Origin: Fructobacillus tropaeoli
GTDB taxonomy: Bacteria; Bacillota; Bacilli; Lactobacillales; Lactobacillaceae
Length of the DNA: 64,000 nucleotides
Direction: 5' to 3'
Assembly (NCBI RefSeq): GCF_001047135.2
Contig: NZ_DF968083.1
Coordinates: 1-64,000 of the forward strand
In this document: positions 63,168 to 64,000 of the stretch, in pieces
How positions within the stretch are numbered: position 1 is the first letter of the stretch
Layout: every line of letters begins with the position of its first letter
Notes under the pieces: model-generated
Seen by the model: only the letters and a program-made list of their open reading frames with translations
Database searches by the model: none
Told to the model about the DNA's origin: nothing
Translations under genes and position numbers: made by a program

Positions 63168-64000
63168 TTAGGCATTTTTGACCAATTGAATAAATTCCTG
63201 AGCAGTTGGATTTAAAATACGGTCCTTCTTCCAGACCAGCATTCGGTCATTTTCCAACCGTGGCTCTAAAGGAATAAACTTTGTCCCATCCGTATTTTCA
63301 TTGCTGGCCCCCTCGATTGCCAAAGCAACGCCAACCCCTTCTCGAACCAGTGGCAAGACATTAAAGAGCAAGTTGTACATGCCAATAATATTCATCTTCT
63401 CGGGATCAAACTGGCCCCACTGATAAAAACTCTCTTGCACTGCATCCCGCTTGGCGCCAATGATTGGCAAAGGTAAAAGATCGGCGGGTGTCACAGACTT
63501 TTTATCGGCTAGCGAACTCTGCGAGGCAACCACAATCCCCAAGGCTTCCGTACCGGGTAACTTGACCACGTTAAAATCAGCCTGGTCGAGAGTTAAAGGA
63601 CCAACCATAAAGGCCAAATCAAGCAGCCCCTTCTCAAGTTTGTCCAGGAGATCATTTCCATTGCCACTATAAAGTTCAAAGGTCACCCGGTCGTGTTTTT
63701 TTCGCATGGTCTTCATAATTTTAGCCAAAAAAGTTGAGTTATCCGACTCAATACAACCGATGGTGACCTTTCCAGTTAGTTCCCGGTCCTGATAGGTTGC
63801 AAATTCTTGCTCGGTTTTTTGATCCAAAGCAACCAACTCTTCCGCCTTGGCCTTCAAAAACCGGCCCGAATCAGTCAGCGTCAGCTTTTTATTATCACGG
63901 ATAAACAAATTAGTTTGCAAACGTTCCTCAAAGGCGTGAATTTGCCGGCTTAATGTTGGTTGCGTGATATGTAAATCAGCAGCGGCCTGGGTAATATTTT
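63168..64000 (-). CDS. LysR-family transcriptional regulator (5' end beyond window)
   Basis: At least 277 residues, entering from the right edge. The helix-turn-helix is seen as ITQAAADLHITQPTLSRQI followed by ERLQTNLFIRDNKKLTLT; the co-inducer domain begins near TGKVTIGCIESDN and contains LLDLAFMVGPL. The start codon is outside the window. Some residues and the MetR/CbbR-type layout resemble regulators of a divergent or downstream transporter. It is transcribed toward the MFS gene. Confidence 0.92.
   Translation of the reverse strand, partial: NITQAAADLHITQPTLSRQIHAFEERLQTNLFIRDNKKLTLTDSGRFLKAKAEELVALDQKTEQEFATYQDRELTGKVTIGCIESDNSTFLAKIMKTMRKKHDRVTFELYSGNGNDLLDKLEKGLLDLAFMVGPLTLDQADFNVVKLPGTEALGIVVASQSSLADKKSVTPADLLPLPIIGAKRDAVQESFYQWGQFDPEKMNIIGMYNLLFNVLPLVREGVGVALAIEGASNENTDGTKFIPLEPRLENDRMLVWKKDRILNPTAQEFIQLVKNA

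Overview
The window is a 64 kb stretch of ordinary, gene-dense chromosome from a low-to-mid GC Firmicute. Gene content and order point to a heterofermentative lactic acid bacterium of the Leuconostoc/Fructobacillus/Weissella branch of Lactobacillaceae: two tandem D-lactate dehydrogenases, a coiA-pepF pair, fused glutamine-type ABC receptors/permeases, the yqeG-yqeH-yhbY-yqeK-rsfS-yqeM cluster, a T-box pheST operon, an Apf-type secreted protein and many lactobacillus-style AGGAGG ribosome binding sites. The base composition looks higher in GC than typical Leuconostoc, which would favour Fructobacillus or Weissella; this is inference. No tRNA, rRNA, insertion sequence, prophage or CRISPR array was seen. 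Almost all genes lie on the minus strand; only four genes are on plus (an SOS-type small gene, rnhC, a glycosyltransferase and phr).

Layout in plus-strand order: 0-2.5 kb, gmk-rpoZ-cyclophilin-S1 protein-Nudix-like operon; 2.6-4.5 kb, a small plus-strand gene with a LexA-like box and two unknown genes; 4.6-8.7 kb, mutS2-cvpA divergent from rnhC; 8.8-14.8 kb, envelope-associated small proteins and RNA metabolism (rny, smpB, rnr, secG); 14.8-18.5 kb, an rRNA/tRNA methyltransferase, yidC and a two-component system; 18.5-24.2 kb, the ribosome-assembly cluster (yceD, tmcAL, yqeM, rsfS, yqeK, yhbY, yqeH, yqeG), lacking nadD at its usual place; 24.3-30.4 kb, an Apf-like secreted protein, an APC permease, a PfoR-type IIC protein and two D-LDH paralogs; 30.4-33.7 kb, clpP, whiA, yvcK, radC; 33.8-47.9 kb, MFS pump, folC, cshA, serine hydrolase, murF, rlmD, rpmE2, murA and T-box-controlled pheST; 47.9-51.8 kb, a hydroxyacid dehydrogenase, pepF and a frameshifted coiA; 51.8-55.5 kb, an ABC operon with two receptor-permease fusions around one ATPase; 55.6-64 kb, glycosyltransferase, Ca/Mn-type P-ATPase behind a yybP-ykoY-like riboswitch, photolyase, an MFS transporter and a LysR regulator cut by the window edge.

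The most unusual genome-scale signal is a short word, AAATCAG (reverse complement CTGATTT). By eye it occurs about 70 times on plus and about 40 times on minus in this window, against roughly 5 per strand expected from composition. It is found in all reading frames, on both strands and between genes, sometimes as inverted pairs. It behaves like a Chi/KOPS/uptake-type architectural word rather than a gene feature. Other points worth checking: a LexA-type box inside the promoter of a small orphan gene, MurA with Asp in place of the fosfomycin-target Cys, a one-base frameshift in coiA, a triplicated promoter-like unit before murF, a probable leaderless glycosyltransferase mRNA, and palindromic operators at several promoters.
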